Source: Streptomyces sp. MJM8645 (GTDB lineage: Bacteria; Actinomycetota; Actinomycetes; Streptomycetales; Streptomycetaceae). Taken from it: 64,000 bases of DNA. Position numbers and translations under genes: made by a program. Shown piece by piece: positions 9,997-19,753 of this stretch. Location: positions 2,535,001 to 2,599,000 of the forward strand of contig NZ_LJJF01000001.1 in NCBI RefSeq assembly GCF_001625365.1. Reading direction: 5' to 3'. Under the pieces are notes generated by a model. The model worked only from the letters and a program-made list of their open reading frames with translations. It did no database searches and had not been told where the DNA came from. Position 1 is the first letter of the stretch. Each line of letters opens with the position of its first letter.

Positions 9997-11454
9997 TCAG
10001 CTGGTGGCGCCGCGGACCAGCCGGTAGACGTCCAGGACGGCGAGTGCCAGCGGGACGAGGGAGATCAGGGTCAGGCTGTCGACCAGGTCCAGGATGCGCC
10101 CCCAGAACGGGGAGACGCCGAGCCGGGGCACCACCAGCGCGATCGCGGCGAGCAGCGCCGCGCCGAACGCGATGGAGGCCGCCAGCCAGACGGTGCGCAG
10201 GTCGACCTCGGTGGAGCTGGCGGCGCGCAGGATGAACTGCGGGGTGTGCAGGGACAGGCCGATGATCAGCAGGGCCAGGCCGAGCAGCCCGGCGATGGTG
10301 AGGCTGAAGACCTGCGCGGTGTAGCGGAACAGCCGGGCGCGCAGCATCGTGGCCAGGCCCAGGGCGAGCGCGAGCAGCTCGGGGAACGTCCGGTCGGTGA
10401 AGCCGAGGACGGCGCAGGAGCCGACCACGACCGCGGCGCAGCCGCCGACCAGGCCGACCAGGACCTCGTGGCCGCGGCGGGCCTGGTGGGCGATCCGCTC
10501 GTACTGGACGGCCTCGGCGCGCTCGGCCTCCTCGTCGTAGTCGCGGCTGCGGGTGCGGGTCTGGCCCGGGGCGCTGAAGCCGACGGGCAGCCGGGCGAAG
10601 CGGGCGGAGAGGCCGGGCAGGAAGCCGACGGCCGCGACGGCGGTGATGCCGGTGACGGCGGCGATGTGCCCGGCCGGGGTGTCCGGCAGCAGGACGGCGG
10701 CGAAGGTGGCGAGCGCCCCGGCGGCCGCGACCAGGGCGGCGGCGACGAACACCGCGTCCTTCTCGGGGAGCAGTCCGACCAGCAGCACGGCGACCACCAG
10801 GGCGGCGACGCAGCCGGCCAGGAACTGGAGCCGGCCGGGGCCGTCCCACGGGTGGGCGACGGCGAGGACGCCGCTGCCGCCGATCATGGCGTGCGGCAGG
10901 GCGCCGAGGCCGAGCGCGAGCGCGGCGTGGGCGTCCTGGTAGACCCGGGCGCGGACGCCGGCCAGCGCGGTGAGGACGACGGCGGTGACGCCGGCCAGGA
11001 CGCCGGGCAGGCCGTGCATGTCGTGGCGCAGGTCGGCGAACCAGAGCGCGAAGCCGAGCAGGACGAGCAGCAGTGCGGCGCCGATCAGGCCGAAGGCCCG
11101 CATGAGTTCGGCGCTCCAGAGCCGGCGGTCGGTCTCGACGGCGCTGGCGATCGCGTCGGCGACGTCGTCGTAGACGGCCGGCGGGAGGGACTCGGCGAAG
11201 GGGCGCAGCGCGAGCAGGTCGCCGTCGCGGACCTGCTGGGCGGCGAGCGGCAGGCCGCTGTCGAGGACGGTGCCGTCGCGGCGCACCAGGTGGAAGCCGG
11301 TGGGAGCGCCGTCGGGTCGGCTCTGGTTGGCCAGGCGCAGCACCTCGGGGTAGACGTCCGCGAGCGGGACGTCCTCGGGCAGGGCGACGTCGATCCGGCG
11401 GTCCGGGGCGACGACGGTGACCCGGCAGTAGCCGGTCGCGGCGGCGTTGCTCAT
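9997..11454 (-). CDS. eccD: Type VII secretion integral membrane protein EccD
   Basis: Core component of the inner-membrane T7SS channel. Residues 1-90 form the ubiquitin-like cytoplasmic domain typical of EccD (ITVVAPDRRIDVALPEDVPLADVYPEVL-like region), followed by about eleven hydrophobic helices between residues 120 and 480. In the middle there is a charged linker with RTRSRDYDEEAERAEAVQ. 485 residues, usual family length. The ATG at 11454 has GAGGTG upstream. It is divergent from eccC across a 367-bp promoter region, separate from the eccB/esx/mycP genes, as in other Streptomyces T7SS loci. Confidence 0.9.
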   Translation of the reverse strand: MSNAAATGYCRVTVVAPDRRIDVALPEDVPLADVYPEVLRLANQSRPDGAPTGFHLVRRDGTVLDSGLPLAAQQVRDGDLLALRPFAESLPPAVYDDVADAIASAVETDRRLWSAELMRAFGLIGAALLLVLLGFALWFADLRHDMHGLPGVLAGVTAVVLTALAGVRARVYQDAHAALALGLGALPHAMIGGSGVLAVAHPWDGPGRLQFLAGCVAALVVAVLLVGLLPEKDAVFVAAALVAAAGALATFAAVLLPDTPAGHIAAVTGITAVAAVGFLPGLSARFARLPVGFSAPGQTRTRSRDYDEEAERAEAVQYERIAHQARRGHEVLVGLVGGCAAVVVGSCAVLGFTDRTFPELLALALGLATMLRARLFRYTAQVFSLTIAGLLGLALLIIGLSLHTPQFILRAASSTEVDLRTVWLAASIAFGAALLAAIALVVPRLGVSPFWGRILDLVDSLTLISLVPLALAVLDVYRLVRGATS

Positions 11455-11821
11455 CGCCGCACCTCGGTCCTTCGACGCACTGGGCGCTCCCCCTTGTTGA
11501 CGGTGCCGCGGCACGGCGGCGCTCGGTGTGGCAGTGGAACCGGCCCGACCGGGCCGCGAGTTGGCGCGGCGTTACCCTACCCGCTCGGTTCGTGCCCGGC
11601 CCCGGTGCGGGCCGGGCCCCCGGCGGGGGGTGCGGACGCGGGCCTGGCGGGCGGTGCGGGGGCGACCGTTAGGATCGGCCCCTGCGCGCGGTACGGGGGG
11701 CGGCGCCGTGTGGTGCGTCCTCGCCCTGGTGAATCCCGTACGAGCCGTACGAGCCGTACGAGTCCAGTTGCGTGAGGGCTGATGCCGAAGTGATCGATCG
11801 ACGCCGCGGGGTGGATGACAC
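11455..11821. promoter_or_regulatory. Divergent eccD/eccC promoter region with three 9-bp repeats
   Basis: The 367 bp between the two start codons has no gene. It must carry promoters for both directions. Three tandem copies of CGTACGAGC/T occupy 11737-11763, 59-85 bp upstream of the eccC start; each contains the palindrome GTAC. They may be an operator, but I recognise no known regulator site. The eccC ribosome site is weak (GGGTGGATGACAC before the ATG). Confidence 0.45.
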
Positions 11822-14800
11822 ATGGGTGTGATCACGGTCAAGCGCCCGGGCAGGGCCTATCCGCCGGCGGTGCCGGACGAGCCGGTGGAGCTGGTGACCC
11901 CGCCCGAACTGCCCCGGCAGGGCGGCGAGGACTGGCTGATGAGCATCCTTCCGATGCTCGGCATGGGCGGCTCGGCGGTGTTCTTCTTCGCGCCGGGCGC
12001 GGCGGCCCCGATGAAGATCATGGGCGGTCTGATGGTCGCCTCGACGGTCGGCATGGTGCTGGCGCAGATCATGCGGGCCCGCAGGGGCGGTTCGACCGCG
12101 ATGGCGGACGAGCGGCGCGACTACCTCAAGTACCTGCAGCAGATGCGCCGCCAGGTGCGCCGCACGGCGGAGCGCCAGCGCGGCGCGCTGCTGTTCCTGA
12201 ACCCGGCGCCGGACCAGCTGTGGTCGATCGTGGCGGACGGCCGGCGGCTGTGGGAGCGCCGCACCGGGGACGGCGACTTCGCGCAGATCCGGGTGGGCCT
12301 GGGCCCGGTGCAGCTGTCGACGCCGCTGGTGGCGCCGCAGACCGCGCCGATGGACGAGCTGGAGCCGCTGTCGGCGGCCGCGATGCACTCCTTCCTGAAG
12401 GCCCACGGCACCTTGCAGGACCTGCCGCTGGCGGTGTCGCTGCGCGCCTTCTACCACGTCACGGTGTGCGGGGACGCGGACTCGGTGTACGGCAACGTGC
12501 GCGCGATGATCGCCCAGCTGACCACCCTGCACTCGCCGGACGACCTGCTGGTCGCGGTGGCCGCGGCGCCGGGCGCGGCGGAGGAGTGGGAGTGGACCAA
12601 GTGGCTCCCGCACAACCAGCACCGCAAGGAGGCCGACGGCGCGGGCTCGCGCCGGCTGATCGCCACCGACCTGGGCGAGCTGGAGTTCCTGTTGCAGGAC
12701 GAGCTGGCCGGCCGCCAGCGGTTCGTGCGGGACGCGGCGCCCGCGCCGGACCAGCCGCACCTGGTGGTGGTGATGGACGGCGCCGGGGTGCCGCCGAACT
12801 CGCTGCTGGCGAGCCCCGAGGGCGTGCAGGGGGTGACCGTCATCGAGGTGGTGCCGGGCGACCTGGACGAGCCGAGCGGGCACCTGATGGTGACGGTGAG
12901 CCCGCAGGAGCTGGTGCTGCGCTCGGCCTCCGGGGCGACGTACACCGGCACGCCGGACCTGCTCTCGGTGTGGCAGTGCGAGGCGCTGGCACGGCAGTTG
13001 GCGCCGTACCGACTCTCGGCCGGCGGGGACGACGAGCCGCTGCTGTCGAACCTGGACTTCACCGACCTGATGAACTCGGGCGACCCGGGCTCCTTCGACG
13101 TGACGCGCAGCTGGCGTCCGCGCGCCCAGCACGAGCGGATGCGGGTGCCGATCGGGGTCGGCGCGAACGGCGAGCACGTCTACCTGGACATCAAGGAGGC
13201 CGCGCTGGAGGGCATGGGCCCGCACGGCCTGTGCGTGGGCGCGACCGGCTCCGGCAAGTCGGAGCTGCTGCGCACCCTGGTGCTGGCGCTGGCGATGACG
13301 CACTCCTCGGAGATCCTGAACTTCGTCCTCGCCGACTTCAAGGGCGGCGCGACCTTCTCCGGCATGGCGGACATGCCGCACACCTCCGCAGTGATCACCA
13401 ACCTGGAGGGCGAACTCACCCTGGTCGACCGCATGCGCGACGCGATCGAGGGTGAACTGCACCGCCGCCAGGAGCTGCTGCGCTCGGCGGGCAACTACGC
13501 CAACATCCACGAGTACGAGCGGGCCCGGGCGGCCGGCGCGGCGCTGGACCCGCTGCCCTCGCTGGTGCTGATCATCGACGAGTTCTCCGAACTGCTCACC
13601 GCCAAGCCGGACTTCATCGAGATGTTCATCCAGATCGGCCGGATCGGCCGGTCGCTGGGGGTGCACCTGCTGCTGGCCTCGCAGCGTCTGGAGGAGGGCA
13701 AGCTGCGCGGCCTGGACACCTACCTCTCCTACCGGATCGGTCTGCGCACCTTCTCGGCGGCCGAGTCGCGGGCGGCGATCGGGGTGCCGGACGCCTACCA
13801 CCTGCCGCCGGTGCCAGGCGTCGGGTACCTCAAGTTCGGCGAGGACGTGATGGACCGGTTCAAGGCCGCGTACGTCTCGGGGCCCTACCGGGCGCCGGGG
13901 CAGCAGCGGTCGACCGGCGGGCGGCGGGTGAACGCCCGCCCGGTGCTGTTCACCGCGGCCCGGGTGGAGCCGCCGGAGCCGGCGGTGGAGGAGGAGGCGC
14001 CGCTCGCCCCGGAGCAGGACGACGCGCTGGTCGACACCGTGCTGGACGTGTTCGTGCAGCGGATGACGGGCCAGGGCCCGGCCGCGCACCAGGTGTGGCT
14101 GCCGCCGCTGGAGGAGGCGCCGAGCATGGACCACCTGCTGCCGCCGCTCCAGGTGGTGCCGGAGCGCGGGCTGACCGCGCCCGGCTTCCCGGCGGGCCGG
14201 CTGCGGGTGCCGATCGGCATCGTGGACAAGCCGCGCGAGCAGAAGACCGACGTCCTGGAGGTCGACTACGCGGGGGCGGCCGGCCACGGCCTGGTCGTGG
14301 GCGGCCCGCGCTCGGGCAAGTCGACGGTGGTGCGCACCACGGTGGCCTCGTTCGCGCTCACCCACACCCCGCGGGAGGTGCAGTTCTACCTGCTGGACTT
14401 CGGCGCGGGCAGCTTCCAGTCACTGGCCGGGCTGCCGCACGTCGGCGGGGTGGCCGGGCGCCTGGACGTCGACAAGGTGCGCCGGATGGTCTCCGAGGTG
14501 CACGGGGTGCTGAACCGGCGCGAGGAGCTGTTCCGGGCCGCCGGGATCGACACCATCGGCACCTACCGGGCCCGCCGGGCGGCCGGGCAGCTGCCGGACG
14601 AGGCGTTCGGCGACGTGTTCCTGGTGATCGACGGCTGGAACACCTTCAAGCAGGAGTTCGAGGTGCTGGAGGCGGTGATCGGCGACATCGCCCAGCGCGG
14701 CCTCGGCTACGGCGTCCACCTGGTCATCACCGCGGCCCGGTACGCCGAGGTGCGCCCGGCGCTGAAGGACCTGCTGCAGAACCGGACCGAGCTGAAGCTC

Positions 14801-15766
14801 GGCGACCCGATGGAGTCCGAGGTGGACCGCCGGGTGGCGCAGAACGTCCCGTCGCTGGCCGGGCGCGGCATCACCCCGGAGCGGCTGCACTTCCTGTCCG
14901 CCCTGCCGCGGCTGGACGGCTCCTGCGCGGTGGACGACCTCCAGCACGGGGTGGCCGGCCTGGTCGCCGCCGTCGACGGGGCCTGGAGCGGCCCGCGCGC
15001 GCCGCAGGTGCGGATGCTGCCGGCCGTCCTGGACGGGAACTCGCTGCCGAAGGGCTCCGAGCGCCCGGAGCGCGGGATCGCCTTCGGCGTGGACGAGGCC
15101 GAGCTGGCGCCGGCCTTCGTGAACTTCGAGACCGACCCGCTGTTCATCGTCTTCGGCGACACCGAGTCGGGGAAGTCGGCGCTGCTGCGGATGCTGATCA
15201 AGCAGATCACCGAGCGGTACACCCCGGACCAGGCGGGCATCGTGGTCGGCGACTACCGGCGCGCGCTGCTGGGCACCGTGCCGCCGGAGTACCTGGTGGA
15301 GTACGCGGCCGCGCAGCCGGCCATGGCGACCATCGTGGACATGCTGCGCGGGGCCTGCGCGCGCCGCCTGCCCGGCCCGGACGTCACCGCCGAGCAGCTG
15401 CGCAACCGCAGCTGGTACAGCGGCAAGGACATGTTCGTGGTCGTGGACGACTACGAGCTGGTCGCGACGAGCTCGGGCAACCCGCTGGCGCCGCTGGCGG
15501 AGTTCCTGCCGTTCGCCCGGGACATCGGCCTGCGGGTGATCGTGGCCCGCAGCGCGGGCGGCGCCGGCCGCTCGCTGTACGAGCCGGTGCTGCAGCGGAT
15601 GCGCGAGCTGGGCGGGCAGGGCGTGATCCTCTCCGGCAACCGGGACGAGGGCGCGCTGCTGGGGACGGTCAAGCCGATGCCGCTGCCGCCGGGGCGCGGG
15701 GTGTACGTGTCGCGCCGGGCGACCGGTGGGCAGATGGTCCAGACGGGCTGGCTGCCGCTGGTGTGA
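11822..15766 (+). CDS. eccC: Type VII secretion FtsK/SpoIIIE-type ATPase EccC
   Basis: The motor of the T7SS, recognising WXG100 substrates and driving export. Two membrane helices lie near residues 40-58 and 64-83. Three FtsK-like ATPase domains follow, with P-loops GATGSGKS (473-480), GGPRSGKS (827-834) and GDTESGKS (1112-1119). Only domain 1 has the full Walker B with catalytic glutamate (VLIIDEFSELL); domain 2 has VIDGW and domain 3 VVDDY, as expected if these bind but hardly hydrolyse ATP. 1,314 residues, the single-chain form rather than the split EccCa/EccCb of some mycobacterial systems. Two hairpins follow the stop. Confidence 0.96.
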   Translation: MGVITVKRPGRAYPPAVPDEPVELVTPPELPRQGGEDWLMSILPMLGMGGSAVFFFAPGAAAPMKIMGGLMVASTVGMVLAQIMRARRGGSTAMADERRDYLKYLQQMRRQVRRTAERQRGALLFLNPAPDQLWSIVADGRRLWERRTGDGDFAQIRVGLGPVQLSTPLVAPQTAPMDELEPLSAAAMHSFLKAHGTLQDLPLAVSLRAFYHVTVCGDADSVYGNVRAMIAQLTTLHSPDDLLVAVAAAPGAAEEWEWTKWLPHNQHRKEADGAGSRRLIATDLGELEFLLQDELAGRQRFVRDAAPAPDQPHLVVVMDGAGVPPNSLLASPEGVQGVTVIEVVPGDLDEPSGHLMVTVSPQELVLRSASGATYTGTPDLLSVWQCEALARQLAPYRLSAGGDDEPLLSNLDFTDLMNSGDPGSFDVTRSWRPRAQHERMRVPIGVGANGEHVYLDIKEAALEGMGPHGLCVGATGSGKSELLRTLVLALAMTHSSEILNFVLADFKGGATFSGMADMPHTSAVITNLEGELTLVDRMRDAIEGELHRRQELLRSAGNYANIHEYERARAAGAALDPLPSLVLIIDEFSELLTAKPDFIEMFIQIGRIGRSLGVHLLLASQRLEEGKLRGLDTYLSYRIGLRTFSAAESRAAIGVPDAYHLPPVPGVGYLKFGEDVMDRFKAAYVSGPYRAPGQQRSTGGRRVNARPVLFTAARVEPPEPAVEEEAPLAPEQDDALVDTVLDVFVQRMTGQGPAAHQVWLPPLEEAPSMDHLLPPLQVVPERGLTAPGFPAGRLRVPIGIVDKPREQKTDVLEVDYAGAAGHGLVVGGPRSGKSTVVRTTVASFALTHTPREVQFYLLDFGAGSFQSLAGLPHVGGVAGRLDVDKVRRMVSEVHGVLNRREELFRAAGIDTIGTYRARRAAGQLPDEAFGDVFLVIDGWNTFKQEFEVLEAVIGDIAQRGLGYGVHLVITAARYAEVRPALKDLLQNRTELKLGDPMESEVDRRVAQNVPSLAGRGITPERLHFLSALPRLDGSCAVDDLQHGVAGLVAAVDGAWSGPRAPQVRMLPAVLDGNSLPKGSERPERGIAFGVDEAELAPAFVNFETDPLFIVFGDTESGKSALLRMLIKQITERYTPDQAGIVVGDYRRALLGTVPPEYLVEYAAAQPAMATIVDMLRGACARRLPGPDVTAEQLRNRSWYSGKDMFVVVDDYELVATSSGNPLAPLAEFLPFARDIGLRVIVARSAGGAGRSLYEPVLQRMRELGGQGVILSGNRDEGALLGTVKPMPLPPGRGVYVSRRATGGQMVQTGWLPLV

Positions 15767-15769
15767 AGG

Positions 15770-15836
15770 CGCCGGCGCACCGCGCCGGCGGCTACGGACA
15801 GTGATCGAGGGGTCGGGCTCGCGGGAGCCCGGCCCC
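15770..15836 (+). terminator. Tandem terminators after eccC
   Basis: A 9-bp stem with 3-nt loop (15770-15778 with 15782-15790) begins 4 nt past the stop codon. A second, 12-bp stem with one U-G pair (15809-15820 with 15825-15836, loop GCGG) is followed by TTTCG. Together they should end the eccC transcript efficiently. Confidence 0.75.
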
Positions 15837-16247
15837 TTTCGCGTCCCAGGTGTCGAAACGTTACCTAGATCTTTCCGGGGCGGGGCTGCGGTTCCCGCAC
15901 CCCGTCCGGGGGTTGCGGCCGCGCAAAGGGGCGCCTGGGCGTATCGCCGTCCGACTCCACGGACACCTTTGAAAGGCGGCTTGCAACACTCTGTTCACCT
16001 TGGATTCAGTTGCAATGTGGCAGAGGTAACAAGTCGGACAAAGCTCGCAATGACCGTACGTGATCATCAGATCGCATGTCCATACCCTTCCGCGCAACGG
16101 ATTCCGAAGCATTTCGGCCATTGACGCAATCAATACGCCCAGGTTCCATTGCGACCCAGGAGCGACCCCACCAGAACCCGAGCAGACAGCCAGCGGAGGC
16201 GATACCGCTCCCACCCACAGGACCGAACAGAGCCGATCGGAAGCCAC
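15837..16247 (+). promoter_or_regulatory. Upstream region of the APC permease gene
   Basis: About 410 bp without a credible gene, lower in G+C between 15960 and 16140 than its surroundings, as expected for a promoter and long leader. Two TTGCAA sequences at 15981-15986 and 16010-16015 are 29 bp apart. No promoter hexamers or known riboswitch fold were recognised with confidence. Confidence 0.35.
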
Positions 16248-17654
16248 ATGACCGACACGCTTCGCCCGCCACGCGCCGCGACCCCCGCGACGGCCGACAC
16301 CGCCGCCGCGCCCCAGCAACTCAAGCGCTCGATCGGCGTGGTGGGCGGCACCCTGCTCACACTGTCCTGCGTCACCCCGGCCTCCACGCTCTTCGTGATC
16401 GTCCCGGAGCTGTTCTCCAGCATCGGCAGCGCCACCGCCCTGGCCATCGCCATCGGCACCGTGCTGTGCGTCGCCGTCGCGTTCTGTTACTCCGAGCTCG
16501 GCACCCTGATCCCCAGCGCCGGCGGCGAGTACGCGATGGTCGGCACCCTCGCCGGGCGGCTGGCCGGCTGGCTGGTCTTCGTGCTCTCGCTGATCGTGGT
16601 GATGATCGTCCCCTCGGTCATCGCCCTCGGCACCGCCGACTACCTCGCCCCCGTGCTGCACCTCGACAAGGCCATGACCGGCGCCGCCGTGATGCTCGCC
16701 GCCACCCTGGCCGGCCTGCTCGACCTGCGCGCCAACGCCTGGATCACCGGCGTCTTCCTGGTCCTGGAGGTCATCGCGGCCGGCGTCGTCTCGGTCCTCG
16801 GGTTCTCCCACGCCAACGCCGACGCCCCCAGCCTGCTGCACGGCGTGGTCACCGGGGACGGCGGCGCCACCACCACGGTGAGCATCGGCGCCATCGTCGG
16901 CGCGCTCGGCATCGCCCTGTTCATCACCCAGGGCTTCTCCACCGCCGTCTACCTCTCCGAGGAGCTGGAGAACCCCCGCCGCAACGTCTCGCGCACCGTG
17001 CTGTGGACGCTCGGCATCTCCTCCGCCGTCATCCTGGTCCCGGTCGTCGCCATCACCATGGGCGCCCCCGACCTTCAGACCCTGAGCTCCGGCGACATCT
17101 CCGGCATGGTCACCGCCTGGAGCAACTCCGCGGTCGGCACCTTCATCAGCCTCTGCGTCGCGCTGGCGATCATCAACGCCGGCATCGTCATGGTCATCCA
17201 GAACTCCCGAGTCCTGTTCGCCTCCGCCCGCGACAAGGCCTGGCCCGAGCCGGTCAACAAGGCCTTCGGCACCCTCGGCCGGTTCGGCTCCCCGTGGGTC
17301 GCCACCCTGGCCGTCGGCCTGCCCGGCGCCGCGCTCTGCTTCGTCAAGGGCGCGCTGCTCAGCAACATCACCGGCGTCGCCGTCACCGGGATGTACCTGC
17401 TGGTCGCGATCGCCGCGCTGCTCTCCCGCCGCGCCCACCACAAGCACGCCGCCGCCTGGCGGATGCCGCTGTGGCCGGCCGTCCCGGTGGTGCTGATCGC
17501 CGTCCTCGTCTACGTGATGACCCAGCTGGACACCGAACCCCTGCTGTGGACCGGCGGCATCACCGCCGCCGCCACCCTCTACTGGCTGTTCTACCTGCGC
17601 CCCCGCCAGGACACCCGCTGGGTGATCAGCCTCCCCGAGGACCAGCAGCCCTGA
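16248..17654 (+). CDS. APC-superfamily amino acid permease
   Basis: Secondary transporter for an amino acid or amine in the cell membrane. About twelve hydrophobic segments span residues 30-455; the first helix carries the unwound-helix motif GGTLLTLSCVTPAS and helix 3 region ends SAGGEYAMVG, both typical of the amino acid-polyamine-organocation family. 468 residues. The ATG at 16248 is chosen because the preceding in-frame 33 residues are arginine-rich and unlike a transporter; its ribosome site is weak (CGGAAG). It stands alone between eccC and a convergent gene. The substrate cannot be told from sequence. Confidence 0.85.
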   Translation: MTDTLRPPRAATPATADTAAAPQQLKRSIGVVGGTLLTLSCVTPASTLFVIVPELFSSIGSATALAIAIGTVLCVAVAFCYSELGTLIPSAGGEYAMVGTLAGRLAGWLVFVLSLIVVMIVPSVIALGTADYLAPVLHLDKAMTGAAVMLAATLAGLLDLRANAWITGVFLVLEVIAAGVVSVLGFSHANADAPSLLHGVVTGDGGATTTVSIGAIVGALGIALFITQGFSTAVYLSEELENPRRNVSRTVLWTLGISSAVILVPVVAITMGAPDLQTLSSGDISGMVTAWSNSAVGTFISLCVALAIINAGIVMVIQNSRVLFASARDKAWPEPVNKAFGTLGRFGSPWVATLAVGLPGAALCFVKGALLSNITGVAVTGMYLLVAIAALLSRRAHHKHAAAWRMPLWPAVPVVLIAVLVYVMTQLDTEPLLWTGGITAAATLYWLFYLRPRQDTRWVISLPEDQQP

Positions 17655-17674
17655 CCCCCACCCCTCCCCCACAC

Positions 17675-17712
17675 GGCAGTGCCCCGGGCTCCCCCTCGCC
17701 CGGGGCACTGCC
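17675..17712. terminator. Bidirectional terminator between converging genes
   Basis: A perfect 15-bp stem (17675-17689 with 17698-17712) and 8-nt loop fill the 70-bp gap between the permease stop and the stop of the oppositely directed membrane-anchored protein gene. Confidence 0.8.
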
Positions 17713-17724
17713 ACGTCCGGACCG

Positions 17725-19002
17725 CTACTTCCTCAGCTTCCACACCGACGCGGTGGCGATCGCCTTCAGCTGGTCGGTGCTCAGCGCCGGGGTGCTGCGG
17801 GTCGCCGGGGTCTGCTGGGTGCCGCTGTTGAACGCGCTGATCACCACCCGCAGGCCGTCCGCGTGCAGGGTGTCGACGGTCCACATGCCCGGGTTGGAAC
17901 CCCGCTTGCCGACCACCACCCTGGTGCCGTCCGGCTGCGCCTGGGCACTGCCGAACAACTCCTCCTTGGTCTTGTCGTCACGGGACCAGTCCTGCACGTT
18001 GATCTCCACCAGGGACTTGCCCTTGCCGTCGTTGACCACGAAGTTCGCGTAGCCCGGCTGGCCCCCGGTCTCCGTCTCGGTCAGCCCTGCCGGCAGCAGC
18101 TTGGCGACGATCGCCAGGATCTCGTCCTTGTCGTACTCCTTGCCGCTGTCCCGCGGCTTGACCGGCACCGGGTCCGGGATCGAGGCGATGACCCGGTCCC
18201 AGGACTTGTCCGTGACGATCGCCTTGAGCTGCTCGGGGGTCAGCGGGGGCTTCGGGCGGCTGTCCGGCGAGCCCTTCTCCGCCGGGGAGTTCCACTCGGA
18301 CAGCTCGACCTGGCGGCCGTCCTTGCCGATCAGCTTGGCGTTCCACCACTTGGTGGTGGCCCGCTTGTCCGGGTACTCGTAGCCCTGGAGGACGGTCAGC
18401 GTGCCGCCGTCCGGCAGGGTGGTGGCACTGCAGGCGTCGTACTGGACGAGCTTCTTGTCCGGGCAGTCGTTCTCCACCCGGTTCGGGTCGCCGTCCGCCA
18501 GGCGGCCGAGCGAGATGCCCATCGCGGACTTGCCCTTGCCGTCGTCGAAGACCAGCGAGGCGGTCGCGGCGATGCCGCCGCCGTACGGCCGGCCCGGATC
18601 GACCCCCGTGCCGGTGCCGGTGCCGCCGGTGGTCTCGCCCTTGGGGAGCAGGGCCTGGAACATCGCCAGCACCTCGTCGCCGGAGACCGCCGGCGGCGCC
18701 GAGGCGGAGGCGGACGCCGAGGAGGCCGGGGCCGCCGAGCCGCTGCCGCCGGCGGTGCTCGGGGCGGCCGCGGGCACCGTACTCGGGCGCGGCGAGGAGC
18801 CGGTGAGGTACACCGCACCTGTGCCCACCAGGGCCAGCGCGGCCGCGCCGCCCACCACCGCGGCGGTCGAGCGGCGGCGCCAGCGGCGGCGGCCGCGCCG
18901 GTACCCGCCCGCGAGCAGGTCGGTCGGCTCGGCGCGGAAGCCCTCGCCCGTACGGGTGAGGGCGTAGAGAAGATCGTCCTCGAACTTGTCCGGTTCGGAC
19001 AT
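17725..19002 (-). CDS. Membrane-anchored protein with duplicated extracytoplasmic domain, probable partner of the adjacent sigma factor
   Basis: 425 residues. Residues 1-45 are cytoplasmic and arginine-rich, a single membrane helix follows (about 46-68), then a serine/alanine-rich linker to about 105. The outer part contains two related units: DEVLAMFQALLPKG with VFDDGKGKS (about 108-160) and DEILAIVAKLLPAG with VVNDGKGKS (about 290-340). The gene lies 79 nt after a SigE-family sigma factor and reads in the same direction, so an anti-sigma or signal-sensing role is likely, although no classical anti-sigma zinc motif is visible at the amino end. The 5' end is the ATG at 19002 with AAGGAG 12 nt before it. 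Function otherwise unknown. Confidence 0.75.
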   Translation of the reverse strand: MSEPDKFEDDLLYALTRTGEGFRAEPTDLLAGGYRRGRRRWRRRSTAAVVGGAAALALVGTGAVYLTGSSPRPSTVPAAAPSTAGGSGSAAPASSASASASAPPAVSGDEVLAMFQALLPKGETTGGTGTGTGVDPGRPYGGGIAATASLVFDDGKGKSAMGISLGRLADGDPNRVENDCPDKKLVQYDACSATTLPDGGTLTVLQGYEYPDKRATTKWWNAKLIGKDGRQVELSEWNSPAEKGSPDSRPKPPLTPEQLKAIVTDKSWDRVIASIPDPVPVKPRDSGKEYDKDEILAIVAKLLPAGLTETETGGQPGYANFVVNDGKGKSLVEINVQDWSRDDKTKEELFGSAQAQPDGTRVVVGKRGSNPGMWTVDTLHADGLRVVISAFNSGTQQTPATRSTPALSTDQLKAIATASVWKLRK

Positions 19003-19081
19003 GGGTGGTCACCGTCTCCTTGCATCACGAAATTGCGTCACGGGGAGCGTCACGGGTTGCGTCACGGACTACGAGCAGTGG

Positions 19082-19624
19082 TCAGCGGGCGGCGAGCTCG
19101 GCCAGCGAGTCGCCGAGCAGGGTGCGCAGCCGGGCCAGCGCCCGGGTGGTACGGGTGCGGACCGCCCCCGGGGAGGAGCGCAGCATCTCGGCGGTCTCCG
19201 CGACGCTGTGGTCCTCCCAGTAGCGCAGCACCAGGACGGCGCGGTCCTTGGGCGGCATCCGGCCGAGGGCGTCGAGCAGGGTCATCCGCAGCGCGCCGTC
19301 CGCCTCCCGCGCCTCCGACTCGGGCACGGCCGCGATGGGGCGCTCGGTGCTGGAGCGGCGGCGCTGCTGGGCGAGGAAGGTGCGCACCATCACCGTGTGG
19401 GTGTAGGCGGCCGGGTTGTCGATCCGGTCCCGGCCGCCGGTCCAGGCGCTGCGCCGCCAGAGCACGTACATCCGGCTGAGGGCCTCCTGGACGAGGTCCT
19501 CGGCGTAGTGGGTGTCGCCGCTGGTCAGCAGGCAGGCCGAGCGGTACAGGTGGCCGGTGCGGCCGGACACCAGTTCCAGGAACTCGGCGTCCTCGGCCTC
19601 CCGGCCCGCCCCGATCCACCCCAT
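19082..19624 (-). CDS. SigE-family (ECF-type) RNA polymerase sigma factor
   Basis: 180 residues with the two essential regions: region 2 (residues about 14-80, including DLVQEALSRMYVLWRR) and region 4 (about 115-175, with LLDALGRMPPKDRAVLVLRYWEDHSVAETAEML followed by a recognition helix SPGAVRTRTTRALARL). This matches the actinobacterial SigE-family, 50-residue-spaced ECF factors common in Streptomyces. The next gene on the same strand encodes the membrane-anchored protein that is probably its regulator. The pair lies inside the T7SS region, but nothing seen proves it controls secretion genes. No target promoter motif was identified. Confidence 0.9.
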   Translation of the reverse strand: MGWIGAGREAEDAEFLELVSGRTGHLYRSACLLTSGDTHYAEDLVQEALSRMYVLWRRSAWTGGRDRIDNPAAYTHTVMVRTFLAQQRRRSSTERPIAAVPESEAREADGALRMTLLDALGRMPPKDRAVLVLRYWEDHSVAETAEMLRSSPGAVRTRTTRALARLRTLLGDSLAELAAR

Positions 19625-19753
19625 GCCTGCCGCCCCCCGTGTCCGCGCTCCCTGACACTTCTTGGATGCGGCGAGCGACCCACGACGTTACAGCCGTTGC
19701 GGAGGATTCTCCTACGCACTCCCCGGGCACCGGGCAGGTGCTGCGTACCCGGA

